Shown piece by piece: positions 26,760-35,048 of a stretch of DNA of 64,000 bases. The DNA lies in assembly GCF_001368915.1 (NCBI RefSeq), contig NZ_CSTE01000004.1, positions 62,001 to 126,000 of the forward strand, read 5' to 3'. Position numbers and translations under genes: made by a program. Each line of letters begins with the position of its first letter. Position 1 is the first letter of the stretch. The DNA comes from Haloferax massiliensis. GTDB taxonomy: Archaea; Halobacteriota; Halobacteria; Halobacteriales; Haloferacaceae. Below the pieces are notes generated by a model. That model was given only the letters and a program-made list of their open reading frames with translations, was not told the origin of the DNA and searched no databases.

Positions 26760-28256
26760 ATGACTAAACGTCATGGCAGCAACAATATCGATAGACGGAC
26801 AGTACTCAAATCGCTCGGGGCGGGTGCGGTGGCGACCGTCGGCGGCCTCGGACTGAGCGGGACCGTCAGTGCGGACGAGAGTTCCACGCACTACCACAAC
26901 CCGGTCGGGCCGATCGGTTTCGGCGACGTGTCGATCATCGAGGACAACGGGACCTACTACGCCTACGGAACGGAGACGCCCCAAGACATCATCCCCATCG
27001 CGGAGTCGACGGACATGTACAACTGGTCGTACATCGCGCCGGCGCTCACGGAGACGCCGGGCTGGCACCCCACGGAATCGGACCCGGGCTGCTGGGCACC
27101 GGATATCCGATACCACGACGGCCAGTACCACCTCTACTACTCGCTGTCGGTCTGGGGGAGCGACAACGCCGGAATCGGCCTGGCCACCTCGGACACACCC
27201 GACGGTCCCTTCACCGACCAGGGACCGGTCATCGAGAGCGGCGACCTCGACCTGACGAACTGCATCGACGCGGACACGGTAATCGTCGACGGGCAACCCT
27301 GGCTAGTTTGGGGCAGTTACGAAGGCATCTACGCCGTCCAGATGAACGGCGCGATGGACGATATCGTCCCCGGCACCGAGTTCCAGATGGCGGGTCAGAT
27401 GATCGAGGGGCCGGTGATGCTCCAAGACAACGGGTACTGGTACCTCTTTTACTCCTCGGGGCAGTGCTGTGAGGGGTACGACAGCACCTACCGCCTCGAA
27501 TGCGGCCGCGCGACGTCGTTCACGGGACCGTACTACAACCAGAACGGCACGGACCTGCGGGACCTCACGGAGACCCACCAGGGCGTCCCGATTCTGGAGG
27601 GCAACAGCGAGTTCACCGGCCCGGGCCACAACGACGTCTTCCGGGGCCCCGACGGCGACTGGTGGTGTTTCTACCACGTGGAGGCGACCGCCGACGACGA
27701 GACGCGCTACATGATGCAAGACCGCATCGAGTGGGACAACAACGACTGGCCGGTCATCGCCTGCAACGGCGTGCCGAGCAGCGAGGCCCCCGTGCCCGGC
27801 GAGCCCTCGGGCTGTGAAAGCGGTCCCATTTCGGACGGCACCTACGCGATCACGAACGTCAACAGCGGCAAACTGCTCGAAGTAGCCAACGCCGGAACGG
27901 CCGACGGCGACAACGTGCGCCAGTACGCCGACACCGGGAGCGCGTGTCAAGACTGGGACGTCACGGCGAACGGCGACGGCACCTACGCGATCACGAACGT
28001 CAACAGCGGCCTCTGGCTGGAGGTCGCGAGCGCCGGCACGGCAGAGGGTGACAACATTCAGCAGTACAGCAACACCACCCACCCGACTCAGGCCTGGACT
28101 ATCGAAGACGCGGGCGGCGGTGAGTACCGCCTCGTCAACGCGAACAGCGGGCTGCTCGCCGAGGTGGCGAACGCGGGCACCGCCGACGGCGACAACGTCC
28201 AGCAGTGGAGCGACAACGGCGGTTCACACCAGCGGTGGACGTTCACCTCGGTCTGA
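26760..28256 (+). CDS. Secreted GH43 arabinanase-like glycoside hydrolase with ricin-type domain (second copy)
   Basis: A 498-aa exported enzyme with a Tat signal (DRRTVLKSLGAGAVATVGGL). The GH43 domain has the catalytic acids in GFGDVSIIEDNG, CIDADTVIVDG and IEGPVMLQDNGYWYLFYS. The C-terminal ricin-like trefoil contains three near-identical repeats, each with NVNSG or NANSG, EVANAGTADGDN or a close variant, and QxW (QDWD, QAWT, QRWT). Overall order and motifs match the divergent gene, but identity is moderate, so the duplication is old and the two may differ in substrate. ATG 26760 is preferred over 26748 because of TATA spacing. Confidence 0.88.
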   Translation: MTKRHGSNNIDRRTVLKSLGAGAVATVGGLGLSGTVSADESSTHYHNPVGPIGFGDVSIIEDNGTYYAYGTETPQDIIPIAESTDMYNWSYIAPALTETPGWHPTESDPGCWAPDIRYHDGQYHLYYSLSVWGSDNAGIGLATSDTPDGPFTDQGPVIESGDLDLTNCIDADTVIVDGQPWLVWGSYEGIYAVQMNGAMDDIVPGTEFQMAGQMIEGPVMLQDNGYWYLFYSSGQCCEGYDSTYRLECGRATSFTGPYYNQNGTDLRDLTETHQGVPILEGNSEFTGPGHNDVFRGPDGDWWCFYHVEATADDETRYMMQDRIEWDNNDWPVIACNGVPSSEAPVPGEPSGCESGPISDGTYAITNVNSGKLLEVANAGTADGDNVRQYADTGSACQDWDVTANGDGTYAITNVNSGLWLEVASAGTAEGDNIQQYSNTTHPTQAWTIEDAGGGEYRLVNANSGLLAEVANAGTADGDNVQQWSDNGGSHQRWTFTSV

Positions 28257-28466
28257 CGAGCGAGCGACCGGACCTACAGCACGGCGTCGCCGCCGGCGAC
28301 GTACAGCAGGTGGCTGGTGACGAACGACGCGCCGACGCCGTGCATCTCCGGGGTCCACAGCGGCTCACTGCCGAGCGACGGAGGAAAAAGACACCCAGAG
28401 ATTACGCGGTTGTGGTCTCGGTGCGTGCATCACTTCCGTTTGACGCTCGGTTTCGACGGCCGAAAT

Positions 28467-29861
28467 TCACGCGAGCGGAACGATAGTCGAGAAGACGAGC
28501 ACCGAAGCGATTCCCGTGACCGAGATAATCGTCGTCAGCGCCGTCCACGTTTTCAACGTCTCCATCTGCGTCAGACCGCCGATTTCCTTCATCAGCCAGA
28601 AACCGGAGTCGTTGTACCACGAACAGATGATGCCGCCCGAGCCGATTGCCATAACGAGGTATGCGGTGTGTACGTTGAGCTGGCTCGTCAGCGGTGCCAT
28701 GATACCCGCGGTCGTCAGCATCGCGGCCGTTGCCGACCCCTGTGCGATGCGGACGATAGCGGCGATAAGCCACGCGGTCACCAGCAGTCCGATGCCAATC
28801 CCGCGGAGGCTATCGGCGATGTACGGACCGATTCCCGACGCAGCGAGCAGCGCACCGAACGCGCCACCCATCGCGGTGATTGCAGCGATGTTCCCACCGC
28901 TCTTGAGTGCCTCAGTAAGCTCGTCTTCCCACAGCGAACGCGAGAGGTCAGACCAGCGAAGGTACGTGAGCGCCGCTGTAAGCCCAGCAAGCGTCATGGC
29001 GACGTTCTTGTCTCCGACGAATGCGATTCCTGGTCTGACGACCGCGAGAGACGGATAGAGCGGTTCGAGCGTGTTGAGAATCGTAAGCGAGCTCACTAAC
29101 ACGACCGCGAGGATTATCGGGAGCGCGGCCTCGAACGTCCCCGGAAGCGAGCTACTGCTCTGCTGTGCCCGTTCTTCGAGTTCTTCGGTCGTCGTCCCCA
29201 TCGAGTCTCGCAGCGGAATCTCCATCCGAGCGTTGGCCCAATGGCCGAAGACGAGCCCGGACATCGTCGCCGAGGGAATCGCGACGGCCACGCCGACAGC
29301 CATCGTCATGGCGAGGTCGGCGTGCACTTGACTAGCGACTGCCAGCGGTCCCGGAGTCGGTGGAATGAACACGTGCGCCGCAGAGCCGCCGGCGCCCACG
29401 GCGATGAGGTACAACGCGTAGTTCTTTCCGCGGCGTGCACGCATCGAGCGTGCGAGCGGAGCCAAAAGGAACAGGACGCTGTCGAAGAACACCGGAATCG
29501 AGAGGACCGTGCTGCTCCCCCACAGCGCAAATTCCGAGTTCTCCCTCCCGACGAGCGATTGGAACGTCCGCACGATACGTTGAGCGGACCCACTTTCGAG
29601 CATCGACTTGCCGATGATTGCCGCCATGAGGATCGGAATGCCGATACCTTCCATCCCGTTTCCGAACGCCGCTGCCGTTCTCGTCGCCGCATCGACGAGC
29701 GCGAAGTCCGAGACGAACACCGAGTTGACGATGCCGACGGAGAACGCGGCGAGTCCTAACCCCACGAACGCGGGGAGGTCCCACACGACGAGGAACAGTA
29801 CAACTAGTATGAGCCCGACTACGAACGTAAGTAGCGGACTATGGACGAACTCCACCGTCAT
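28467..29861 (-). CDS. GntP-family gluconate/organic acid permease
   Basis: A 464-aa integral membrane protein with about 12 hydrophobic segments. Conserved GntP features include PILMAAIIGKSMLESGSAQR, IPVFFDSVLFLLAPLARSM, HVFIPPTPGPLAVA and IICSWYNDSGFWLMKE. The family imports gluconate or related hydroxy acids with protons. The stop lies 210 bp from the end of the GH43 gene on the opposite strand. It is divergent from the UspA gene at 30015. Its substrate could be an aldonic acid, which fits a window with arabinan-degrading enzymes, but this is inference. Confidence 0.88.
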   Translation of the reverse strand: MTVEFVHSPLLTFVVGLILVVLFLVVWDLPAFVGLGLAAFSVGIVNSVFVSDFALVDAATRTAAAFGNGMEGIGIPILMAAIIGKSMLESGSAQRIVRTFQSLVGRENSEFALWGSSTVLSIPVFFDSVLFLLAPLARSMRARRGKNYALYLIAVGAGGSAAHVFIPPTPGPLAVASQVHADLAMTMAVGVAVAIPSATMSGLVFGHWANARMEIPLRDSMGTTTEELEERAQQSSSSLPGTFEAALPIILAVVLVSSLTILNTLEPLYPSLAVVRPGIAFVGDKNVAMTLAGLTAALTYLRWSDLSRSLWEDELTEALKSGGNIAAITAMGGAFGALLAASGIGPYIADSLRGIGIGLLVTAWLIAAIVRIAQGSATAAMLTTAGIMAPLTSQLNVHTAYLVMAIGSGGIICSWYNDSGFWLMKEIGGLTQMETLKTWTALTTIISVTGIASVLVFSTIVPLA

Positions 29862-30014
29862 GATCCGTCTTCCGATCAATCATGTTAGTTAATAATTGTT
29901 ACTATGTGTCACTGCTTGATTATGTGTACTGTTCGGGGAAATATATTGTTCCCTGAGGCAATCCGCGAAGTCGCTGCCCGTGGTTTCTTCAAAGAAGACC
30001 CACGTGTAGGAGGT

Positions 30015-30461
30015 ATGGAACGAGTCCTAGCCGTCGTAGACCCATCGGAGACCTCGAAGAAGGTCGTCCGCGAGGCCGGTTCGGTGGCCGAACAGATGGA
30101 TGCCGAAATGGTCCTCATCCACGTGACGACGGAAGACGAGTACAAAGCTCGACGCGGGACGATGGAGACGCTCCTGAGCGCTTCGAGGAGTTACACACAC
30201 GACGACGCGCGAGAGGGGGCGACGAAGTTCGCTCGCGACCTCGGACGCGAAGTGCTCGCTGATTTCGAGGTGGAGTACCGGGCGGTCGGGTCCCTCGGCG
30301 ACAAGGCCGCCGAAGTACTCGATACGGCAGTCGAAAACGAGTGCGACCATATCTTCCTCTCCGGACGTCAACGGTCGCCGGCGGGTAAGGCTATCTTCGG
30401 TGACACCACGCAGCGAGTCATCCTTGAGTTCGACGGATTCGTCACCGTCACTACTCGGTGA
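30015..30461 (+). CDS. Universal stress protein, UspA family
   Basis: A 148-aa single USP domain. Strand 1 is MERVLAVVDPSETSKK and the C-terminal ATP-binding loop is GRQRSPAGKAIFGDTTQRV (G-x2-G-x9-G(S/T) type). It likely binds ATP and acts as a stress-linked regulator. ATG 30015 begins the fold; the open frame upstream (from 29904) is less convincing although it has a possible TATA (AAATATATT). Divergent neighbour of the GntP permease, a common pairing of USP and transporter in haloarchaea. Confidence 0.85.
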   Translation: MERVLAVVDPSETSKKVVREAGSVAEQMDAEMVLIHVTTEDEYKARRGTMETLLSASRSYTHDDAREGATKFARDLGREVLADFEVEYRAVGSLGDKAAEVLDTAVENECDHIFLSGRQRSPAGKAIFGDTTQRVILEFDGFVTVTTR

Positions 30462-30879
30462 ACCTCGTCTCCCGGAGTCGTCAGTAAGTATCGCTTGCCC
30501 GGCGAGAGAACTCAACCACGGACTGTTCGGTTGGTGAAGTACACGTGAGCACACGGGTCACCGTCGATTCTGTTCTCCTTCGAGACCACCTCTAGCCGAC
30601 TCACGCGAAATTGAAAGCGACCCCTCGACTAGCGGCGTCGGTTGCCAACACCTCGTTTGCTATCTGAGAATTTTCATCGGCCGCACACAGGTAAGCCTTA
30701 CATAATTATGTATGTAATTTACTGGACTGATTTCATCCGAATATCGATATTTTAGGCGCTGATGAGAGCGCTGCGTCGAGAGTTCCAATACGCGCGGGAA
30801 GACAGAATACATCGGGTTCTCCGACCGCACCTATCGGCGCGCCCCCCACGAACGGCGAACTCGCTTGGTGATTCATCTC
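30462..30879. other. Intergenic region with an isolated operator-like palindrome
   Basis: About 420 bp without a recognised gene. TTACATA-ATTATG-TATGTAA (30698-30717) is a perfect 7-bp inverted repeat in AT-rich DNA that looks like an operator or promoter, but the next thing downstream is IS6 debris. The gene it served may have been lost. Confidence 0.45.
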
Positions 30880-31337
30880 AGAGATAGTGGAGTCGCGAAT
30901 AAGGCGCTACAGAGACCGGTTTCGGCCACGCGCTAACTCGTGGCCTCGGACGAAGGGTCACGGGTGGGAGCAGAGCCCCGCTCTGTGGGGTGCCGTACTC
31001 GTATCGAACCGCGGATGGTCGTTCTGAGAGGAAGAACAGTCGAGATACCGCGAGTCGGCGTGTTGTGACCCCCCAGAACGCGTACACCCACCGAGAAACT
31101 GACCGACAGGCGTCTTTCGAGCCCACAAACTCGCTCTGCGGGTTTGGGACGTCCCCAGAAATCTTTGATTTCTGGTGGGCAAACGAGACGCTGCGCGTCT
31201 CGTCGCGTCGCCGTCCGCTCACGCTCCCAAGTCTCTTCTAAATCCGCTGCAAAGCACTCGCTGAGTGGGTCTGCGAGCGTTGTCCCAAGCAAACTCAACG
31301 ACCTGCTCGCTTCTCAAACTGACTTAACTAGACAGTG
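30880..31337 (-). mobile_element. Truncated IS6-family element carrying an inserted hairpin array
   Basis: The right terminus TTAACTAGACAGTG (31324-31337) and the transposase start are present on the minus strand: TTLADPLSECFAADLEETWE and RERTAT. At 31216, inside the hairpin that the 16305 copy has intact, the gene passes into non-transposase DNA made of consecutive palindromes. The rest of the transposase and the other terminus are absent, so the left boundary is not certain. Confidence 0.72.
30924..31202. repeat. Array of perfect hairpins
   Basis: From left to right: GGCCACG/CGTGGCC (30924-30945), CAGAGC-ccc-GCTCTG (30971-30985), GTTCT/AGAAC (31021-31037), the palindrome GGGACGTCCC (31146-31155), CCAGAAATC-ttt-GATTTCTGG (31155-31175) and CGAGACGC-tgc-GCGTCTCG (31184-31202). 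The last shares its stem with hairpins at 7141-7158 and 50476-50494. The outer arm GCGTCGCCGTCC (31205-31216) is the residue of the original transposase hairpin. Confidence 0.82.
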
Positions 31338-31678
31338 ATACATTTCGGACATGTCCGCGAATTTCGGTGCGCTAGTGAGAATCGCACTGATCGAGTGCAG
31401 ATAATGGTACGCAGCGGCCGGGTTGACGGCAAACTCGTCCGAACGAGCCGACACCAGGAATCACGCAACGACCCGTGAACGTCTCGTGCCATGTTATCTG
31501 GCCAGTTCAGGACGTGTCGCGAGATAAATAGCGGTCAGAAGATTACACCAGTACTAATGTAATCTGTGTCTCGGCTACTGCGGGTGGCCGCGCGACTATC
31601 CACCGCGGCAGTAACTCGTCACGCGACTTCGGCTCGACAGCGCTCATCGGAGGTGTCGAGAGTGGATAGCGACCTCGC

Positions 31679-31695
31679 GTTTCGTGATATGAAAC
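31679..31695. promoter_or_regulatory. IclR-type operator, site 1
   Basis: GTTTCGTGATATGAAAC, an inverted repeat GTTTC/GAAAC with a 7-bp centre. It shares 14 of 17 positions with site 2 at 31826, 184 bp upstream of the IclR start. IclR regulators bind such pseudo-palindromes; the assignment to this regulator is inference. Confidence 0.6.
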
Positions 31696-31825
31696 GGCCG
31701 CGGTTGGCAGACGGGGTGATCCACAAAAGCCCCGAACCGGTCTCCGGTTAGATTGCTCGTCTGAGGACGAACACAACCGCGCCCAAGCGTGGTTTGAACT
31801 GGTGTCTCAGAACACGATGCGTCAT

Positions 31826-31842
31826 ATTTCGTGATGCGAAAC
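31826..31842. promoter_or_regulatory. IclR-type operator, site 2
   Basis: ATTTCGTGATGCGAAAC, with the perfect inverted repeat TTTCG/CGAAA, ending 31 bp before the IclR ATG. This position overlaps where a leaderless promoter should lie, so autorepression is likely. Confidence 0.62.
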
Positions 31843-31873
31843 AGTAAAGTCCCCACGAAACTGACGCTAGCAT

Positions 31874-32650
31874 ATGACACACAAAGCCAAGAATCCCATC
31901 AACTCCGATTTGACATTGCTCGAAATCCTCAACGGACTGGACGAGCTGGGCGGAGGGCGCATCCAAGACATCGCCGACGAGACGGGAATCACGAAAAGCA
32001 CGGTCCACAATCACCTCAGTACGCTCCGTCAGCAGGGATTCATCGTTAAAGACGGAGACCGGTACTACCTGGGGCTACGGTTCCTCAAACTGGGGGAGGT
32101 CGCACGAAACCGCGGGCCGCTGTTCTCGTTCGGTCGCCCGGAAGCGGACAAAGTCGCCAACGAAACAGGAGAGCTGACCAACTTATCGACCGTAGAACAC
32201 GCCCGTGGCGTCTATCTCTACCGAACTCAGAGCGAGCAAGAAGTGCGGTTTTCGACAGCCGCCGGCGAGTACCACGACCTCCACTGCTCCGCGACCGGAA
32301 AGGCGATACTCGCCTTTTCGCCGGAGTCGGTGTTAGACGAATTCGAGGACGTCCACGGCCTGACGAGATACACCCAAAACACCATCACGGACCGCGCGGA
32401 ACTCGAAGAAAGCCTCGAAACAGTTCGCGAACGCCAACTCGCGTTGGACCTTGAGGAGTACGAGAAGGGGCTTCGGTGCGTCGCCTCTCCGATTCTCGAC
32501 AAGGACGACCGCGCGCTCGGCGCAATCAGCGTCTCCGGGCCGGCGATGAAATTCACCGGGGAGTACTACCGCGAAACGCTCGCAGAAGCCGTCAAAAGCG
32601 CGGCAAACGTTATCAGCCTCAACATCACGCGGACCGAGGGAACGTACTAA
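31874..32650 (+). CDS. IclR-family transcriptional regulator
   Basis: A 258-aa regulator. Residues 10-70 are the winged HTH (LLEILNGLDELGGGRIQDIA, then ETGITKSTVHNHLSTLRQQG), and residues 80-250 the IclR effector-binding domain with its conserved YHDLHCSATGKAILAF and EEYEKGLRCVASPI. IclR proteins bind small aromatic or organic acids and control nearby catabolic operons. Two palindromes lie directly upstream, and a related site stands before the amidohydrolase gene that follows, so the downstream operon is the probable target. Confidence 0.92.
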   Translation: MTHKAKNPINSDLTLLEILNGLDELGGGRIQDIADETGITKSTVHNHLSTLRQQGFIVKDGDRYYLGLRFLKLGEVARNRGPLFSFGRPEADKVANETGELTNLSTVEHARGVYLYRTQSEQEVRFSTAAGEYHDLHCSATGKAILAFSPESVLDEFEDVHGLTRYTQNTITDRAELEESLETVRERQLALDLEEYEKGLRCVASPILDKDDRALGAISVSGPAMKFTGEYYRETLAEAVKSAANVISLNITRTEGTY

Positions 32651-32668
32651 CCGCTCGGAACCGAACCC

Positions 32669-32686
32669 GTTTCGTGTGACAAAATG
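32669..32686. promoter_or_regulatory. IclR-type operator, site 3 (before the amidohydrolase)
   Basis: GTTTCGTGTGACAAAATG shares the left half GTTTCGTG with sites 1 and 2; the right half is degenerate. It lies 70 bp before the ATG at 32756 and about 38 bp upstream of the TATA box TTTATAAC (32724-32731). Confidence 0.45.
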
Positions 32687-32755
32687 TTTCGGGGCATCTC
32701 TGGTTCGCTGTCTGAGGAGAACATTTATAACGATTGTATCCAACATTGGAACCGT

Positions 32756-33916
32756 ATGGCTGACCAAAGCAAGCGACTCGCCGAACGTAGTGAGCAAGCC
32801 AGGTCAAACCCCCTCGCAGACCAGCTCAAGGAAGTGCCGGTCATCGACATGGACGTTCACACGTCCTTCAGAAACGAGGAAATCCAGCGGGACCTACTGA
32901 AACACCTCGACGACCCGTACAAGCGGGAAATCGAGTACTACCTTCAGCCGGGGACGTCCTCGTACGATGGGATGTACCCGACGGACAATTACAACCGTGA
33001 CCTGAGTGGGAAGCTCCCGACAGAGCTAATGCAGGTGACGGAGCCGAAAGAGGACATCGACGATATCCTTTCGAAGGAGTTCCACGTCGACTATCCCATC
33101 GTCAATATGCTGCCGGAGCTCAACATGGTTCGGCAGACGGACAAGGCGGTGGCAATCAACGAGGCTGCAAACAAGGTGCTCGTCGAGCGCTTCCTCGACG
33201 GCCACGACAACATCTACGGCCTGGCGTCGGTCGTCCCACACGACCCGTCGGCCGCCGCAGAGGAGATCGACCGCTTCGCCAAGGAGGACCAGATCTGCGG
33301 CGTGTTCCTGAACTCGACGGGGACGAAGACGCCACTCGGCGACGAGAAGTACGACCCGATTTACCGTGCGGCCGAGGACAACGACCTCCCCGTCGTCTTC
33401 CACGGGGCGGCCGCTCCGGGGCTCGCTCTCGACTTCCCCACGCTCCAGCACGAACTACAGACGTACATGGCGAACCACGCGCTCGCACACGTCTACTCCC
33501 AGTTCCTGACGCTGACGAGTCTCTTCGAGAACGGGACACCGGCGAAGTTCCCCGACGTCGACTTCGTGTTCCAGGAGGCGGGAATCGCGTGGCTCTCGCT
33601 CATCTTCCGTCTGAACCGGGAGTACAAGCAGCGCCGGAGCGAGGTCCCGCTGCTGGAGAAGACGCCGGAGGAGTACGTTCGCGACCAGTTCTATTTCGCC
33701 ACGCAACCGCTCGACGAGCCGAACGACCCCGTCATGATGAAACAGCTCGTCGAGATGTGGGGTGGCGACGTGCTCATGTTCGCGACGGACCATCCCCACT
33801 TCGACATCGACAACACGGAAGCGCTGCTGAAGTACCTCGGCAACTTCTCCGAGGAAGACCGTAACAAGGTGTTGTACGGAAACTCGGCAGAAGTCTTCGA
33901 CATCGACGTCTCATGA
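32756..33916 (+). CDS. Amidohydrolase-2 family hydrolase/decarboxylase
   Basis: A 386-aa TIM-barrel metal enzyme (PF04909 type). The first metal motif is PVIDMDVHTS; others are the histidine in PVVFHGAAAPG, QEAGIAWLS, and the catalytic aspartate in MFATDHPHFDIDN. The family includes ACMSD-type and aromatic-acid decarboxylases and ring-cleavage-product hydrolases. TATA box CATTTATAAC lies about 28-30 nt before ATG 32756, which fits a leaderless message and decides this start. The stop overlaps the ATG of the Rieske gene by 4 nt, so the two products are made together. Confidence 0.86.
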   Translation: MADQSKRLAERSEQARSNPLADQLKEVPVIDMDVHTSFRNEEIQRDLLKHLDDPYKREIEYYLQPGTSSYDGMYPTDNYNRDLSGKLPTELMQVTEPKEDIDDILSKEFHVDYPIVNMLPELNMVRQTDKAVAINEAANKVLVERFLDGHDNIYGLASVVPHDPSAAAEEIDRFAKEDQICGVFLNSTGTKTPLGDEKYDPIYRAAEDNDLPVVFHGAAAPGLALDFPTLQHELQTYMANHALAHVYSQFLTLTSLFENGTPAKFPDVDFVFQEAGIAWLSLIFRLNREYKQRRSEVPLLEKTPEEYVRDQFYFATQPLDEPNDPVMMKQLVEMWGGDVLMFATDHPHFDIDNTEALLKYLGNFSEEDRNKVLYGNSAEVFDIDVS

Positions 33917-34311
33917 GCCAGAATGCACAGAATCTGCCGCTCGACGACGACGAGCACGTCGTCGCGCGGTCCGATGAACTCACCGACGGTGAGCGCGTCA
34001 TCGCGCTCCTGAATGGAAAAGAGATCGGCGTCTTCAACATCGACGGCGAGCTGTACGCCTACCCGAACTGGTGTGCTCACCAGGGCGGCCCGCTCTGTGA
34101 AGGCAGGGTGAGCGGAACCGTCGAAGCGGAACACGACCGGGACACGCTCACGACCGAACTCGAGTGGTGCCGAGAAGGAGAGATTCTCAGCTGTCCGTGG
34201 CACGGCTGGGAGTTCGACGCTACGACCGGTGACTGCCTCGTCGACGACGGCTGTAAACTCCGGTCTATTCCCGTTCGCAACGAGTCCGGCTACGTCGTCG
34301 TCACGCTGTAA
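33913..34311 (+). CDS. Rieske [2Fe-2S] ferredoxin
   Basis: A 132-aa protein with one Rieske domain. Cluster ligands are CAHQGGPLC (Cys and His, about residues 54-56) and CPWHGWEF (Cys and His, about 95-98). The spacing between the two motifs is longer than in plain oxygenase ferredoxins, with an acidic insert (VEAEHDRDTLTTELEW). It should shuttle electrons to an oxygenase. It overlaps the amidohydrolase stop (ATGA). No oxygenase alpha subunit or reductase is encoded in the window, so its partner is elsewhere or it acts with another enzyme. Confidence 0.9.
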   Translation: MSQNAQNLPLDDDEHVVARSDELTDGERVIALLNGKEIGVFNIDGELYAYPNWCAHQGGPLCEGRVSGTVEAEHDRDTLTTELEWCREGEILSCPWHGWEFDATTGDCLVDDGCKLRSIPVRNESGYVVVTL

Positions 34312-34319
34312 TCGCTATC

Positions 34320-34361
34320 CGAACACCACACCCACCAACCACACCATACCAACCCAAACCG
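34320..34361 (+). promoter_or_regulatory. C/A-rich unstructured leader before the RraA-like gene
   Basis: The 42 nt before ATG 34362 consist almost wholly of C and A (for example CACCACACCCACCAACCACA) and lack G except at the ends. Such a stretch cannot fold and has no Shine-Dalgarno sequence, so the downstream gene may depend on translation coupling or on an unstructured 5' leader. Confidence 0.4.
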
Positions 34362-35048
34362 ATGATCAACCAATCCACCTCAGAGAGAGAACGAGAAGTC
34401 GACGAGGAACTGCTCGCCAAATACGAAGACCTGTACACGCCGGCGGTGGCGGACGTGATGCACGAGTACGGGTACGAAGAGCAGACGCTCGACCCCGAAA
34501 TCACGCCGCTCGACGACGGCATGACCGTGGTCGGAAGCGCATTCCCCATCGTCGGTCGACCGAACCGAAGCGTCAACGCCGACGAGGTGCTCAAGCGCTT
34601 CCTCGAAATGCACGAGGACGTCCCCAAAGACGGCGTCATGATCTACGACACCAACGACACGAACTCGGCCCATCTCGGTGAGTTGGAGGTGACCTCACTC
34701 CAACCGTCGGGCGTGGCCGGTGCCGTCATCGACGGCGGCGTCCGCGACACGAGCGTCATCCGAGAGCGCGGCTTCCCCGTGTTCAATCGATACACGACCC
34801 CCGTAGACTGTATCTTCCGCTGGGAATTGCTCGACTGGGGAGTCGATGCCGTCGTCGGCGGCGTTCAGGTCTCGCCCGGGGACATCGTCGTCGGCGACGG
34901 CGACGGCGTCGTCGTCGTTCCCCAGGAAATCGCCGAGGACGTCGCCGACGACGCCCACGAGATGGCGTCGTCCGAAGACGCGGTTCGGGCCGCCCTCGAA
35001 GACGGCGTCGGGGCGTTCGACGCCTACGAGGAACACGAGACGTTCTAG
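34362..35048 (+). CDS. RraA-like aldolase (HMG/CHA aldolase family)
   Basis: A 228-aa protein of the RraA/dimethylmenaquinone-methyltransferase-like fold. Motifs are the N-terminal YTPAVADVMHEYG, the metal/substrate loop VIDGGVRDTSVIRERGFPVF and the strand PGDIVVGDGDGVVVVP. Enzymes of this group cleave 4-hydroxy-4-methyl-2-oxoglutarate or 4-carboxy-4-hydroxy-2-oxoadipate to pyruvate or oxaloacetate products, late steps of aromatic acid breakdown. It follows the amidohydrolase and Rieske genes by 50 bp in the same direction, so one pathway is likely. Confidence 0.86.
   Translation: MINQSTSEREREVDEELLAKYEDLYTPAVADVMHEYGYEEQTLDPEITPLDDGMTVVGSAFPIVGRPNRSVNADEVLKRFLEMHEDVPKDGVMIYDTNDTNSAHLGELEVTSLQPSGVAGAVIDGGVRDTSVIRERGFPVFNRYTTPVDCIFRWELLDWGVDAVVGGVQVSPGDIVVGDGDGVVVVPQEIAEDVADDAHEMASSEDAVRAALEDGVGAFDAYEEHETF

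Larger units (their letters stand above)
31338..31873. other. Upstream region of the IclR gene, two operator-like repeats
   Basis: About 535 bp. No gene was recognised. It contains two similar palindromes (31679-31695 and 31826-31842, listed separately). The rest shows no IS terminus or protein-like frame. Confidence 0.5.
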
